Below are positions 45,444 to 55,404 of a stretch of DNA of 64,000 bases, piece by piece. The stretch covers positions 1 to 64,000 of the forward strand of contig JAUIGU010000006.1 of the NCBI GenBank assembly GCA_030432595.1, read 5' to 3'. Numbering within the stretch: position 1 is the first letter of the stretch; every line of letters begins with the position of its first letter. A program made the translations under genes and the position numbers. The DNA is from Phycisphaerae bacterium (GTDB taxonomy: Bacteria; Planctomycetota; Phycisphaerae; Phycisphaerales; Phycisphaeraceae). Under the pieces are notes generated by a model. The model was not told the origin of the DNA. It ran no database searches and saw only the letters and a program-made list of their open reading frames with translations.

Positions 45444-45808
45444 AGTTTCATTGACGGCGGTTGCCTTCACCGGTCGCTTACGCTCCCGGCTCTGAACAAC
45501 CGCGGTTGTCTTTGAATGAAAAGTTTGCCTGTTTGTACCCGGTGTGGATCAGCTCCGCACCGGGCGGTCTTCCCGACAAGCCCGCTCATTGAACAAACTG
45601 AACGGACCGCGGGGTCCGAGGCGGCAAACCTCGGACGGATTAGGGGTTGGCTCACATCCTGAACACTGACTTGATTGTGCATCAAATCAGGTTCCCACAA
45701 GGATGTGTCCAAGTTTGGAGACCAGCGTGTGAAGGCGTGGTCTCCGGATCTTGATTGCCCGCGCGTCGGCTCTGTGGAAGCCTCGGCTCGGGTCACATCC
45801 TCGCGGCG

Positions 45809-45823
45809 TACCCAACTGTTCAC
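45809..45823 (-). other. 5' arm of the pre-16S processing stem
   Basis: On the minus strand GTGAACAGTTGGGTA, exactly complementary to the trailer arm at 43735-43749. It follows boxA directly, the usual order in bacterial rRNA leaders. Confidence 0.75.
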
Positions 45824-45836
45824 TTGTCAAAGAACA
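45824..45836 (-). promoter_or_regulatory. boxA antitermination element in the 16S leader
   Basis: On the minus strand TGTTCTTTGACAA, matching the boxA consensus (TGCTCTTTAACAA in E. coli) that binds NusB-S10 and prevents early termination of rRNA transcripts. Confidence 0.85.
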
Positions 45837-45960
45837 CGTTTGGTTCCGGCCGGCTCCGGGGGAGGCGGCGGGAACAATCCCGTGTCGGGCGGTCGGCCCG
45901 AGCCGAGGTTGGTGTTCCGGTCGGCGGTTTCTCGAGGGGAGACCTACTGAGCGGCGGGGC

Positions 45961-45988
45961 ATCATACGGATGCCGAATCGCTTGTCAA
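45961..45988 (-). promoter_or_regulatory. Consensus sigma-70 promoter of the 16S gene
   Basis: On the minus strand TTGACA (45983-45988), 16 bases, TATGAT (45961-45966). This is the best promoter match in the window and points to 16S, with a start expected near 45954. Confidence 0.85.
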
Positions 45989-46250
45989 GGCCGACTCCGC
46001 GGCGAGGGGAAAACTCTCGAAAAAGCCTTCCGATGGGCGAAATGCCCGCCCGCTCGTTTCTGAGCGGGAGGAAGATTAGAACAAAATGTGAGCGGAGCGT
46101 CAAGTCGAGGGAGACGGCCGCCGGATCGTGTGGGAAACCCGGGGGTTGGGCGTCTTTTGGGGGCGTGGACGTGCGTCACCGTCGGCCCAGGTTCGGAGAA
46201 CGTGGGCTTCTGATGTGTGCGGGTATTTCGCTCCGTGAATGCGGGCCGAT

Positions 46251-46649
46251 TCAGGCGGCGGCGGGGAGGCCGGCGAGGATTTCCTGCACCTTGGCCAGCA
46301 GGTGCCGGGCGCTGAAGGGCTTGGATTCCATGTGGATGATGTGGGTGCGGGCCTTGTCTTCTTCGGGGACGGCGTAGCCCCGGCCGGTGAGCATGATGAC
46401 CGGCGTGCCCTTGGTGTCGGGGTTGGCTTCCAGCGACATCGCGAACTGGAGCCCGTCCATCACCGGCATGTTGAAGTCGGTGATGCATAACGTCGGGCGG
46501 TGCGTCTGCGCCGCCTTGAACGCGTCCTGCCCGTTGCGGGCGACGTGCACGTTGTAGCCGGCCTGCTCGAGCTTGGCCTGAAGGATGTAGACGATGTGCG
46601 TCTCGTCGTCGGCGATCAGGATCGTCGGGTTGTCGGGTGTCTCAGGCAT
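46251..46649 (-). CDS. Single-domain response regulator (receiver)
   Basis: A 132-residue receiver domain with no output domain, as in CheY. The acidic pocket is ADDE near the start, the phospho-acceptor is the D of ITDFNMPVMDG, then MLTG and K in ESKPFSARHLL. I chose ATG 46649 with GGAG upstream; the frame to 46706 adds 19 residues but lacks support. It is the last gene of the pilus/secretion locus and may receive phosphate from the histidine kinase at 57504-58991, passing the signal by protein contact. Confidence 0.92.
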   Translation of the reverse strand: MPETPDNPTILIADDETHIVYILQAKLEQAGYNVHVARNGQDAFKAAQTHRPTLCITDFNMPVMDGLQFAMSLEANPDTKGTPVIMLTGRGYAVPEEDKARTHIIHMESKPFSARHLLAKVQEILAGLPAAA

Positions 46650-46702
46650 AGGAACTCCACCCACGCTATCGGCCCGATCAACCGCTTGCTGAAATAGGAG
46701 TT

Positions 46703-47800
46703 TCACTCATCGAGTTCCCGGCGATAACTGCCGCGGACGATCGCTAACGAGCTGGGAGCGAGTATCGCACGCATCGAGAGGTCGTCGAAGTGCGTGTCCT
46801 GCCGCGTCTCCGAAGAACTGGCGTAAAACGTGCAATACAGCAGCGACGCGAGAAAACTCGGGGTCACGTCGATCTCGTAGTGCTGCCAACTGGTGGTCAG
46901 GTTGACCGTTTGGTCGTCGGAGAGGTGGATGATGTTGTTGACCGAGTAGGCGATTCCGAGCTTCCCCTCTTCGTCCGTGTCTTCGGTTTTCATCCAGGCG
47001 GATATCCGATAGGTCTGGTCGGACGTGACCGCCGAGGGCGTGATCTGGTGGGTCAGTGTTGAGAAGACGGTGGGACGGTTTTCGAGTTGGATGTATGTCG
47101 CGCCGGAATGCGGGTTGTCGGTGTAGGCGGCGAGCGTGCCGCCGAAGATCACGCTTGCCTCGTGGGACGAGGTGCCGGCTTCCATGTCGCCGTTGGTGAT
47201 CAGCTCGGGGCCGAATCGCGGCGGGATCAGCCGCAGTTGGACACTGGCCAGGCGGACGGCGTCGCCGTGAGTGGCGCGGATGTACAGGCGGGCCGGGTCA
47301 TTGTCGTCGTCGGACAGGTCGGTGTCGTTCTGATCGACAAGCTTGTATTGGAAAAACCCCGCGCCGGTGGTCTCGAGCGTGGACCAGGCGTCGTGGGTTT
47401 CGTTGGTGCGCCAGTCGGGGTCGGCGGTGAGACGGGCGAAGACGATCTGGAGGCCGGCGTCGGCGAGTTGCTGGGCTTGGGCGGCGTCTTCGCGGAGGAT
47501 CGTGCCGCGGTGCTGGATGCGGACGGCGGCCATGGCGGACAGGCCGATGACCAGGATGATGGAGCACACGCCCAGCACGAGGAGGTAGACCGAGCCGCGC
47601 TGGCGGGCGGCGGGGCGCAGGCGCTTGCTCCCCCGCCCTTTCAGGGAGGGGGTTGGGGGGCGGGTGGGGCGTGCGAGGGACGAAGGCTTTGGGGCTTGTT
47701 TTGTGGTTGTCGCGAGGCGGACCCTCACCCCTGCCCTCTCCCTAAGAGGGAGAGGGAGGAGAGACGATCCACGGGGTTGAATCGGGTGGGTCCCGCTCAT
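46703..47800 (-). CDS. PilX/GspK-like minor pilus protein with repeat-derived N-terminus
   Basis: A 365-residue protein. The functional part begins near residue 69 with RQRGSVYLLVLGVCSIILVIG, a prepilin-like helix as in PilX (G before Ser/Val), followed by helical EDAAQAQQLADAGLQIVFARL. The C-terminal domain (NGDMEAGTSS...) is like a carbohydrate-binding beta sandwich. The ATG at 47800 overlaps the preceding stop by four bases (ATGA). The first 68 residues are encoded by two hairpin repeats (47630-47652 and 47734-47756) and look like an insertion; no start codon with a ribosome site is seen nearer the helix, so they are probably translated. This would place the leader far from the N-terminus, unusual for prepilin peptidase. 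Confidence 0.72.
   Translation of the reverse strand: MSGTHPIQPRGSSLLPLPLRERAGVRVRLATTTKQAPKPSSLARPTRPPTPSLKGRGSKRLRPAARQRGSVYLLVLGVCSIILVIGLSAMAAVRIQHRGTILREDAAQAQQLADAGLQIVFARLTADPDWRTNETHDAWSTLETTGAGFFQYKLVDQNDTDLSDDDNDPARLYIRATHGDAVRLASVQLRLIPPRFGPELITNGDMEAGTSSHEASVIFGGTLAAYTDNPHSGATYIQLENRPTVFSTLTHQITPSAVTSDQTYRISAWMKTEDTDEEGKLGIAYSVNNIIHLSDDQTVNLTTSWQHYEIDVTPSFLASLLYCTFYASSSETRQDTHFDDLSMRAILAPSSLAIVRGSYRRELDE
47630..47756. repeat. Two hairpin repeats at the start of a pilus gene
   Basis: CCCCCGCCCT/AGGGAGGGGG (47630-47652; one mismatch) and CCCTCTCCCT/AGGGAGAGGG (47734-47756; perfect) flank about 80 bases. On the gene strand they read PLPLRERAGVRV and TPSLKGRG, peptides typical of such repeats when read through. 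These repeats are widespread between bacterial genes. Confidence 0.8.
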
Positions 47801-48335
47801 CCGTCGTCCTCCACCATTTCGGTGGCGTGGGGCCAGGCGTCGGCGAGGTAGCCGGTCAACTCGGCGACGGTCTTGCCGCCGGCCTTGACGGTGACGGTCG
47901 CGCGTTTGAGGCCGGACTCGGCACCGACGGCGTCTTTGGGCGCGGCGAGGTCGGCCCAGACGACTTCGACGCTGCGGGTGAAGCGGTCGGCGTCGGCGAT
48001 GGCGGTGCCGTCGCTGTCCACGGGCGGGGTGGCGGACCAGCCGTCGTAGTCATCCAGGTCGTCGAAGGTCGTGCGGTCGTCGGCGGTCTCGCCCAGCTCG
48101 ATCCCGAGGATCGAGCCCAGGTCGTCGGGCTCTTCGTACGGGAGCGCGAGGATCTCGTTGAGCAGCGACTCGGCGAGGAGCATCCCCTGCTCGCGGTCGG
48201 TGTAGCGGGCCTGCGTGACCTTGGACGCGCCGACGAGGTTGAGCGCGACGATGTAGATGCCGCCGACGAGGACGACGGCGATGGTGGTCTCGACCAGCGA
48301 GAAGGCGCGGCGGGATGTTCGGGAGGGGTTGTTCA

Positions 48336-48336
<1 letters not shown>
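47797..48336 (-). CDS. Type IV pilus/type II secretion minor pseudopilin (PilV/GspI-like)
   Basis: A 179-residue protein with the prepilin leader RRAFSLVETTIAVVLVGGIYIVAL near the N-terminus, the Glu at +5 and a 20-residue helix. The helix is followed by LAESLLNEILALPYEEPDD, a phrase common in PilV/GspI-type minor pilins. The start ATG 48336 overlaps the stop of the preceding gene by one base (TAATG). The next gene starts within its stop (ATGA). Such minor pilins form the tip complex that starts pilus or pseudopilus assembly. Confidence 0.85.
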
Positions 48337-50207
<1,871 letters not shown>

Positions 50208-50218
50208 GGGCGGGACCG

Positions 50219-50710
50219 TCAGTTGCGGGTGGCCTGGCCGGTGTCGGGGTCGAGGGCGATGGTGAAGGCGTGAGTGCCGACACCGAGGGTGAGGGTGCCG
50301 CCGGCGTCGGGCCGGCCGTAGCCGGAGAACTTGAAGTAGGCGCGGCCGGCGAAGTCGGCGGTGCGGAGGTCGGCGCCGTAGGGGTCGGCGCTGAGGTCGA
50401 CGGTGTAGGGCGTGCCGGGGTGGTCGGGGTGGTCGAGGTTGGTGAAGGCGTAGGTGTCGGCGGCGGGGTCGAAGACGACGTCGACGGTCTTGCTGGTGGC
50501 GGCGGCGCGTTGGCGGGCGAGTTCGAGGTCGGCGATGACGCGCTGGGCGGCGGCGTTGGCGCTGTAGCGCGTGAGCGACTGGGCGTAGCGCGGGACGGCG
50601 ACGGCGGCGAGGAGCCCGGCGATGACGACGACGAGCGCGACCTCGACGAGGGTGAAGGCGCGGCGGGCCGTGGCGCGGGGGCGGCGTCGGGATGTCGGCG
50701 GCGCGGTCAT
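50219..50710 (-). CDS. Minor pseudopilin, GspH/FimT-like
   Basis: A 163-residue protein with prepilin leader RRAFTLVEVALVVVIAGLLA (about 17-36) followed by AVPRYAQSLTRYSANAAAQR, then VIADLELARQRAAATSKTV, the GspH/FimT signature of a helix leading to a beta sheet. The C-terminus includes LTLGVGTHAFTIALD. It is probably part of the tip complex. ATG 50710 is used. A hairpin (50751-50782) lies between this gene and the major pilin gene upstream. Confidence 0.85.
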   Translation of the reverse strand: MTAPPTSRRRPRATARRAFTLVEVALVVVIAGLLAAVAVPRYAQSLTRYSANAAAQRVIADLELARQRAAATSKTVDVVFDPAADTYAFTNLDHPDHPGTPYTVDLSADPYGADLRTADFAGRAYFKFSGYGRPDAGGTLTLGVGTHAFTIALDPDTGQATRN

Positions 50711-50750
50711 GGGGGTCGGGGGGACGGGGTCGGGTTTGGGATCAACGCAA

Positions 50751-50782
50751 ACGGCGACGTGGCTGGTGGGCCGCGTCGCCGT
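50751..50782 (-). terminator. Hairpin between major pilin and minor pilin genes
   Basis: ACGGCGACG (50751-50759) and CGTCGCCGT (50774-50782) pair perfectly around a 14-base loop, 58 bases past the pilin stop. There is no T run. Such a partial terminator or mRNA-stabilising stem would let the major pilin be made in excess. Confidence 0.5.
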
Positions 50783-50839
50783 GGGGCCGTAACGACGGCC
50801 GTGTGCAGGTTGGAGGAAAGGCGGGTGGGTCGAGCGGGT

Positions 50840-51304
50840 TTAGAAGCCGAGGTAGTCGGTTTCGTTGGCCCAGATCTGCCCGGTGGTGGCGTTGTAGAGC
50901 CAGCCGTTGGTGTTGGCGGTTTCGCTGGCGGGGGTGGAGCTGACGGCCTCGATGGTGGCGTTGCCGGCGTGGGTGCCGGCTTTGAGCTCGGGGATCTTGA
51001 GGATGTAGGGCCCGAACTCGTAAGTGGCGGACTTGGTGGCGCTGGTGTTGCCGGCGGCGTCGCTGTAGAGCGTGAGGGCGTTGGGCAGGTTGACGGCGGT
51101 GGGGTAGGTGCCGTTGTGCTCGGCGGCGTACATCTCGATGGCGTTGCGCAGGACCGAGAGGTCGCCGGCGACGGACGAGTCGGTGGCGCCGGCGGCGCCG
51201 CGGCTGAAGCGGGGGATCGCGATGGCGGCGAGCAGGCCGACGATCACGACGACGATCACCAGTTCAACCAGGCTGAATGCACGACGGCGGGAAAAACGTT
51301 TCAC
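50840..51304 (-). CDS. Major pilin/pseudopilin (GspG/PilA-like)
   Basis: A 154-residue protein with the shortest leader and cleanest pilin helix: RRAFSLVELVIVVVIVGLLA, Glu at +5, cleavage expected after Ala9. The fold after the helix (DLSVLRNAIEMYAAEHNGTYP) is that of GspG-type pseudopilins. The start is GTG at 51304, seven bases past AGGAGG, a strong ribosome site. A conserved disulphide is absent. Placement alone with wide flanking gaps and the best ribosome site in the cluster suggests it is the abundant subunit. Length fits GspG. Confidence 0.88.
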   Translation of the reverse strand: MKRFSRRRAFSLVELVIVVVIVGLLAAIAIPRFSRGAAGATDSSVAGDLSVLRNAIEMYAAEHNGTYPTAVNLPNALTLYSDAAGNTSATKSATYEFGPYILKIPELKAGTHAGNATIEAVSSTPASETANTNGWLYNATTGQIWANETDYLGF

Positions 51305-51444
51305 GGAATAGCCTCCTAATTTCGGTCAAGGTGTCAACTCGTTGGAACGGGCAAACCCTTACCCGATCACCCCCCCGGTCCCTATCGGCGGGCGTCGGGG
51401 GTGACTTCACGCGAGCGCGTCGGAATCGTGGTCCCCCGAAAATT

Positions 51445-51975
51445 TCAGCGCGGGTGTAACCGGACGCGGACCCGGACGCCTTGCCCGGACCAGATGACGT
51501 AGCCGTCTTCGATGGCGGTGAGGGTCATGCCCTCGCGGGTCTCGCCGAGGGTGACGACGTCGCCGGCGACAACGGCGGTGCGGCGGTTGCCCTGGATGGT
51601 GACGGCTTCGAGCGGGTGCTTGCGGGCAAAGGCCTCGGGGTCGAAGCCGGTCGCGGTGACCACGGCGGGCTCGTCGCGCGCCGGGGCCCAGGCCTGCGGG
51701 GCGGTGAAGGCGTTGCGTTGCTCGGGCATCACCTGGCCGCGGACACGCTCGAGGCGGTCGGCCAACGACGGGCCGTTGTCGGCGACGGTGGTCGGTTCGG
51801 TGGTCGTGCCGGGCGCCGGCGCGGCGGCAGCCGGGGCGGTCGGCGCGGGCGCGGCGGCGACGGTGCCGGCCTGGGCGGACTGCGGGCCGCTGAGCATCAG
51901 CCGGTCGGCGGCGACCAACAGCGCGGCGAGCCCGGCGACGGCGACAAGAATCTTGCGTTCCCTGGTCAGTGTCAT
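51445..51975 (-). CDS. PilP/GspC-like inner-membrane connector
   Basis: A 176-residue protein. One membrane helix (about 9-27) is followed by a Pro/Ala-rich linker and a C-terminal domain (about 115-176: LEAVTIQGNRRTAVVAGDVVTLGETREGM) that resembles the HR domain of GspC and PilP, which links inner-membrane components to the secretin. ATG 51975. It lies after the PilO-like gene, in the order N-O-P of type IV pilus loci, so PilP is the closest analogue; but a cytoplasmic lipobox is not present, which favours a GspC-type protein. Confidence 0.7.
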   Translation of the reverse strand: MTLTRERKILVAVAGLAALLVAADRLMLSGPQSAQAGTVAAAPAPTAPAAAAPAPGTTTEPTTVADNGPSLADRLERVRGQVMPEQRNAFTAPQAWAPARDEPAVVTATGFDPEAFARKHPLEAVTIQGNRRTAVVAGDVVTLGETREGMTLTAIEDGYVIWSGQGVRVRVRLHPR

Positions 51976-52050
51976 GGTGAGACGACTGACCGATATAACT
52001 CCGCGGCTGTCAAACGGAACTGCCGGGAAAACTGCGGCCGACGCGCGGGA

Positions 52051-52662
52051 TCAGGACGCGGCGTCTGCGGGTTGTGCGGGTTCTGCCGGTGTTGCGGCGG
52101 GGGCGGCGCGCTGGGTGAACCAGATCATGCGGTAGACCCCGCGCGGCCGGGCCGGACGCTGGCCGCGCGTAACCGTCAGGTCCATCGCCAGCACGCTCAT
52201 GTCCGGGAAGCGCTCGTAGAGTTTCGCGAGGAACTGCGCGTGGGCGTCGGGCGTGGCGACGGCTTCGAGTTGCAGGGCGAGCATCTGGTAGTGCTCGGCG
52301 GTTTCTTTGCCGCCGGGCTGGAGCTGCGCGACCTCCAGGCCGTTGCCCTGCGCCAGCGCAATCAGCGCGGCGATGCGGCGGTTGATCTGCGACGCGTCGC
52401 CCAGGTCGATCTGCTCGTGAGCCAACTCATCACGGATCGACTCGAGGTGCGCCCGGGCCTGCTCGAGCTCGTCGCGGATCGCTCGGACATCGTTGTCGCG
52501 CTGGTCGGCCTGCGCCGAAAGTTGGGTCTGCTCGTCCCACGAAGCGTGCACCGGGCTCAGCACCGCGAAGTACGCCACGACCGTCAATACGACCGCCGCG
52601 ACCAGCGTCACCGCGACCGAACGGGCCAAGCCCGATATGTTCAGGAACCGATCAACCACCAC
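52051..52662 (-). CDS. PilO-like inner-membrane protein
   Basis: A 203-residue protein with one membrane helix (about 14-37), a coiled coil (QLSAQADQRDNDVRAIRDELEQARAHLES shortened here to its Glu/Arg/Gln pattern, about 48-85), and a ferredoxin-like domain, the PilO/GspM layout. The GTG start at 52662 (or 52659) is preceded by AGGAGG and overlaps the stop of the PilM-PilN gene. PilO pairs with PilN to form the alignment complex. The last 20 residues are Pro/Ala-rich and probably disordered. Confidence 0.78.
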   Translation of the reverse strand: MVVDRFLNISGLARSVAVTLVAAVVLTVVAYFAVLSPVHASWDEQTQLSAQADQRDNDVRAIRDELEQARAHLESIRDELAHEQIDLGDASQINRRIAALIALAQGNGLEVAQLQPGGKETAEHYQMLALQLEAVATPDAHAQFLAKLYERFPDMSVLAMDLTVTRGQRPARPRGVYRMIWFTQRAAPAATPAEPAQPADAAS

Positions 52663-54250
52663 TCACCTCCTCGGCCACACCGATCAGGCATTCGAGCTCG
52701 AACTCCGTCACCGTGACCGCCGACCGCGGGGCGCGCTGCGAGCGCAGGATGTTGACCCGGTCGAACAGGCCGATGCGCTCCAAAGAAAGCACGAACGTCG
52801 AGAGCGACCACGGGTCCTCCGCCGCGCCGCGGACCAGCACCTTCGCGGACCTCCCCATCGACTCGCCGACCATCGACACGCGCAGGTCGTCCAGCACGAC
52901 CGTCTCCCCGGTGGATTGCGCGACGACGTGGAGCAGCGTGCTCCAGTCCGGCCGCTCCGAGAGCACGCGCGTGGCTTCGAGGCGGTGCTCGGCGTCTTGC
53001 GTTTCTTGTCGCACCTGTTCCAGTTGCCGCATGAGCCCGGCGTGCTCGGCCTGGGCGTCGGCGATCCGGGTAGACGCGGCCTGGGCGAACTGCGGGCGGT
53101 TGACCCCGATATACACGCCACCCACGACCGCCAGTGCCGCCGCGTACGACGCGGCGCCGGCCAACCCGAAGCGGACGGTGCGCGATGTCTCCCGCTGCTC
53201 GATCACGTCGAGCGGCAACAGGTTGAACGCGCCCGCGCCTCCCGACCCTGAGAGGCAGAGGCCCAACGCGACCGCGTATCCGGCTTGCCCCGGCAACCCC
53301 TGCACCTGCGCACAACGAACGGGCAACGGCTCCAGCGACAACCGCTGCGCCAACTCGCCCTCGAGCCCCGGGACCGCGGCGCCGTCGGCCAGAACTGTCA
53401 GCGTATCGATCAACTGCGGGGCATAAAGTCGTGCGGCGTAGTCGAGCGCCGGCTCTGCCTCACGCACGAGGTCTTTGACGAAGGCGGCCAACACCCGCCG
53501 GACCTGCGGTGCGTACGGCAGGCCGTTCGCCCCCGCGTCGCCGATCAAACCCGCGGTCTCGATGGCGTGACGCGCCAGTTCGGCGTCGAGCCCGTCGTCC
53601 GCGAGCGCCGCCACCGGCGACGCGATGCCCAGCCCAGGCAGGGCGCGCTGGTAGATCACGGTGCCGTCGCGCACCACGGCCAGTTCGGTGGACCCGTGGC
53701 CGATGTCGAGCACAACTTGGCCGCGTTCGTCGCTGCCGTCCAGCCCCAGGAGGGAGGCGGCCGCCGACGCCCGGCATTCCACGTGCGTCGCGGTCAACCC
53801 GACATCGCTAAAACGTTCCGCCCACCGCCGCGTCGCGTCGTGCGCGGCCCCCACCACCATAACCGCCGACCGCCGACCGCCCGACGCTTGTTCGGGCCGC
53901 CACGCCGTCAGTTCGTACGTCCCTGGCGACAACCCGTGGACCCGCTCGGTCTCGACCGCCGCCGCCAGCAGCGGGTCGTCCTTGTCGGCGTCCACTTCGA
54001 GCAGGCTGCGGATGAGGTCCGCATTGGGCAGCGCAAACACCACGTCCGTGCCGACAAACCGCCGACGCGCCCACACCTCGGCCAGGCGGCGCACGGCGCG
54101 GTCGCCGGCGTCGCCATCCACGTCGGGCTCCGGCCGCAGGGCCAGCGCCTCACGCACCGCCCAGCCGAGACGCCGGCGTTCGAGCTGCACCGCGCGCAGC
54201 GTCCCGCCGCTGAACGTCACCGCCACCGGGCTGAAGCGAGTCACCTTCAT
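52652..54250 (-). CDS. Fused PilM-PilN assembly protein
   Basis: A 532-residue protein. The first 330 residues are an actin-like PilM/GspL domain (VVLDIGHGSTELAVVRDG, then QVRRVLAAFVKDLVREAEPAL). Then follows a membrane helix (about 365-385: YAAALAVVGGVYIGVN), a coiled coil (about 395-425) and a ferredoxin-like domain ending ELECLIG, as in PilN. In most systems PilM and PilN are separate; a fusion resembles GspL. I chose ATG 54250, overlapping the upstream TGA by one base; a TTG at 54253 is possible. It should connect the cytoplasmic ATPase to the periplasmic PilO. Confidence 0.82.
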   Translation of the reverse strand: MKVTRFSPVAVTFSGGTLRAVQLERRRLGWAVREALALRPEPDVDGDAGDRAVRRLAEVWARRRFVGTDVVFALPNADLIRSLLEVDADKDDPLLAAAVETERVHGLSPGTYELTAWRPEQASGGRRSAVMVVGAAHDATRRWAERFSDVGLTATHVECRASAAASLLGLDGSDERGQVVLDIGHGSTELAVVRDGTVIYQRALPGLGIASPVAALADDGLDAELARHAIETAGLIGDAGANGLPYAPQVRRVLAAFVKDLVREAEPALDYAARLYAPQLIDTLTVLADGAAVPGLEGELAQRLSLEPLPVRCAQVQGLPGQAGYAVALGLCLSGSGGAGAFNLLPLDVIEQRETSRTVRFGLAGAASYAAALAVVGGVYIGVNRPQFAQAASTRIADAQAEHAGLMRQLEQVRQETQDAEHRLEATRVLSERPDWSTLLHVVAQSTGETVVLDDLRVSMVGESMGRSAKVLVRGAAEDPWSLSTFVLSLERIGLFDRVNILRSQRAPRSAVTVTEFELECLIGVAEEVSGG

Positions 54251-55404
54251 CAATTACGCTCCCCCGCCATCGCGGTCAGGTCGAACAACGGCAGGAACAT
54301 GCTCACCGCCAACACGCCCACCATCGCGCCCAGCACGATGAGGATCAGCGGCTCGAGCACCTTCGTCAGCGACCGGATGATCACGTCGTTCTCGTCGTCC
54401 AGAAAGTCCGCCACGGTCACCAGCGCCGGCGCGATCCGGCCGCTCTCTTCACCGCTGCGGAACGCCTCGTACACCGACGGGTCGATCAGCTCGGGGTCGT
54501 CGAACGCGCTGCTGACCGGGTCGCCCCGCCCCACCGCGTCCTCGGCCTTGTCGATCAGCGCCGCGTAGTGCAGGTTGCCGCACGCGCCGCGGACCAGGCC
54601 CAACACGTCCAGCAGCGGCAGGTGGCTCTGCACCAGCGTCCCGAGCAGCCGCACGATGCGCGCGGTGGCGAACGACTTGGTCAGCCCGCCGATCACCGGC
54701 ATCTTGATCGCAAGGGTGTGCAACGCGCGGACGCCCGACGGCGTCTTCAGCCACGCAAACAACGAGAACCCCGTCCCCACCAACACCAACAGGCACACCC
54801 ACCAGTACGAACGCAGCAGGTCGCTGGCGGCCAGCGTGATCTGCGTGGTCGGCGGCACCGGCACGGACAGCGACTCGAACAGCTTTCCGAACCGCGGCAC
54901 GACGACGGTCAGCGTGACGCACAGCACCACCACCACCACCGTGAACAGGATCGCGGGGTACAGCAGCGCGCCCACAACGCCGTTGCGCGTCTGAAGGTCC
55001 TTTTGCGTGAGGGCCACGATGCGGGCGAGCATCTCGGGCAGCTTGCCGGTCGTCTCGCCGGCTTCGACGAGCGAACACGTCACCCGGTCGAACAGCTCGG
55101 GGTACCGGGCGAGCGCCGCGGACAGCGCAACGCCTTCCTCGACCTGATCGCGGATGCCCGCGGTGGCTTCCTTCCAGCGCGGGTCTGCGGTCTGCCGCTC
55201 GAGGCTGGCCAGCGCCGAGGTCACAGTCGTGCCGGATGAGATCAACACCTGGAGCTGCCGCATGAACATCAGCAGGTTGCGCGGCCGCGCCCAGCGCTGG
55301 CGCGGCGGCAGTGACGCGGACGACCGGGGCCGGGCCGCCGGCTTGTCCGGGCGCTTCTTCTGCGCCAGCGCGTGCGTGGAGATGCGGACCGGTGCGGATT
55401 GCAT
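54250..55404 (-). CDS. GspF/PilC inner-membrane platform protein
   Basis: A 384-residue protein with two copies of the GspF domain. The first is at about 45-165 (MRQLQVLISSGTTVTSALAS, then EEGVALSAALARYPELFDRV, GETTGKLPEML). The second is at about 245-365 (FATARIVRLLGTLVQSHLPL, GEESGRIAPAL). Membrane helices lie at about 165-185, 210-232 and 355-378. It forms the platform below the pilus on which the ATPase works. The N-terminal 40 residues are basic and likely cytoplasmic. Start ATG 55404 overlaps the ATPase stop by one base. Confidence 0.92.
   Translation of the reverse strand: MQSAPVRISTHALAQKKRPDKPAARPRSSASLPPRQRWARPRNLLMFMRQLQVLISSGTTVTSALASLERQTADPRWKEATAGIRDQVEEGVALSAALARYPELFDRVTCSLVEAGETTGKLPEMLARIVALTQKDLQTRNGVVGALLYPAILFTVVVVVLCVTLTVVVPRFGKLFESLSVPVPPTTQITLAASDLLRSYWWVCLLVLVGTGFSLFAWLKTPSGVRALHTLAIKMPVIGGLTKSFATARIVRLLGTLVQSHLPLLDVLGLVRGACGNLHYAALIDKAEDAVGRGDPVSSAFDDPELIDPSVYEAFRSGEESGRIAPALVTVADFLDDENDVIIRSLTKVLEPLILIVLGAMVGVLAVSMFLPLFDLTAMAGERN

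Larger units (their letters stand above)
45444..46250 (-). promoter_or_regulatory. 16S leader and upstream region
   Basis: About 800 bases without protein genes. From the predicted start site near 45954 a leader of about 510 bases runs to 16S. It holds boxA (45824-45836), the 5' arm of the processing stem (45809-45823), and a hairpin GGAGACCA/TGGTCTCC (45717-45745). Short frames here are not genes. Between the promoter and 46250 there is another weak stem (46181-46205) past the receiver gene, without a T run. Confidence 0.75.
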
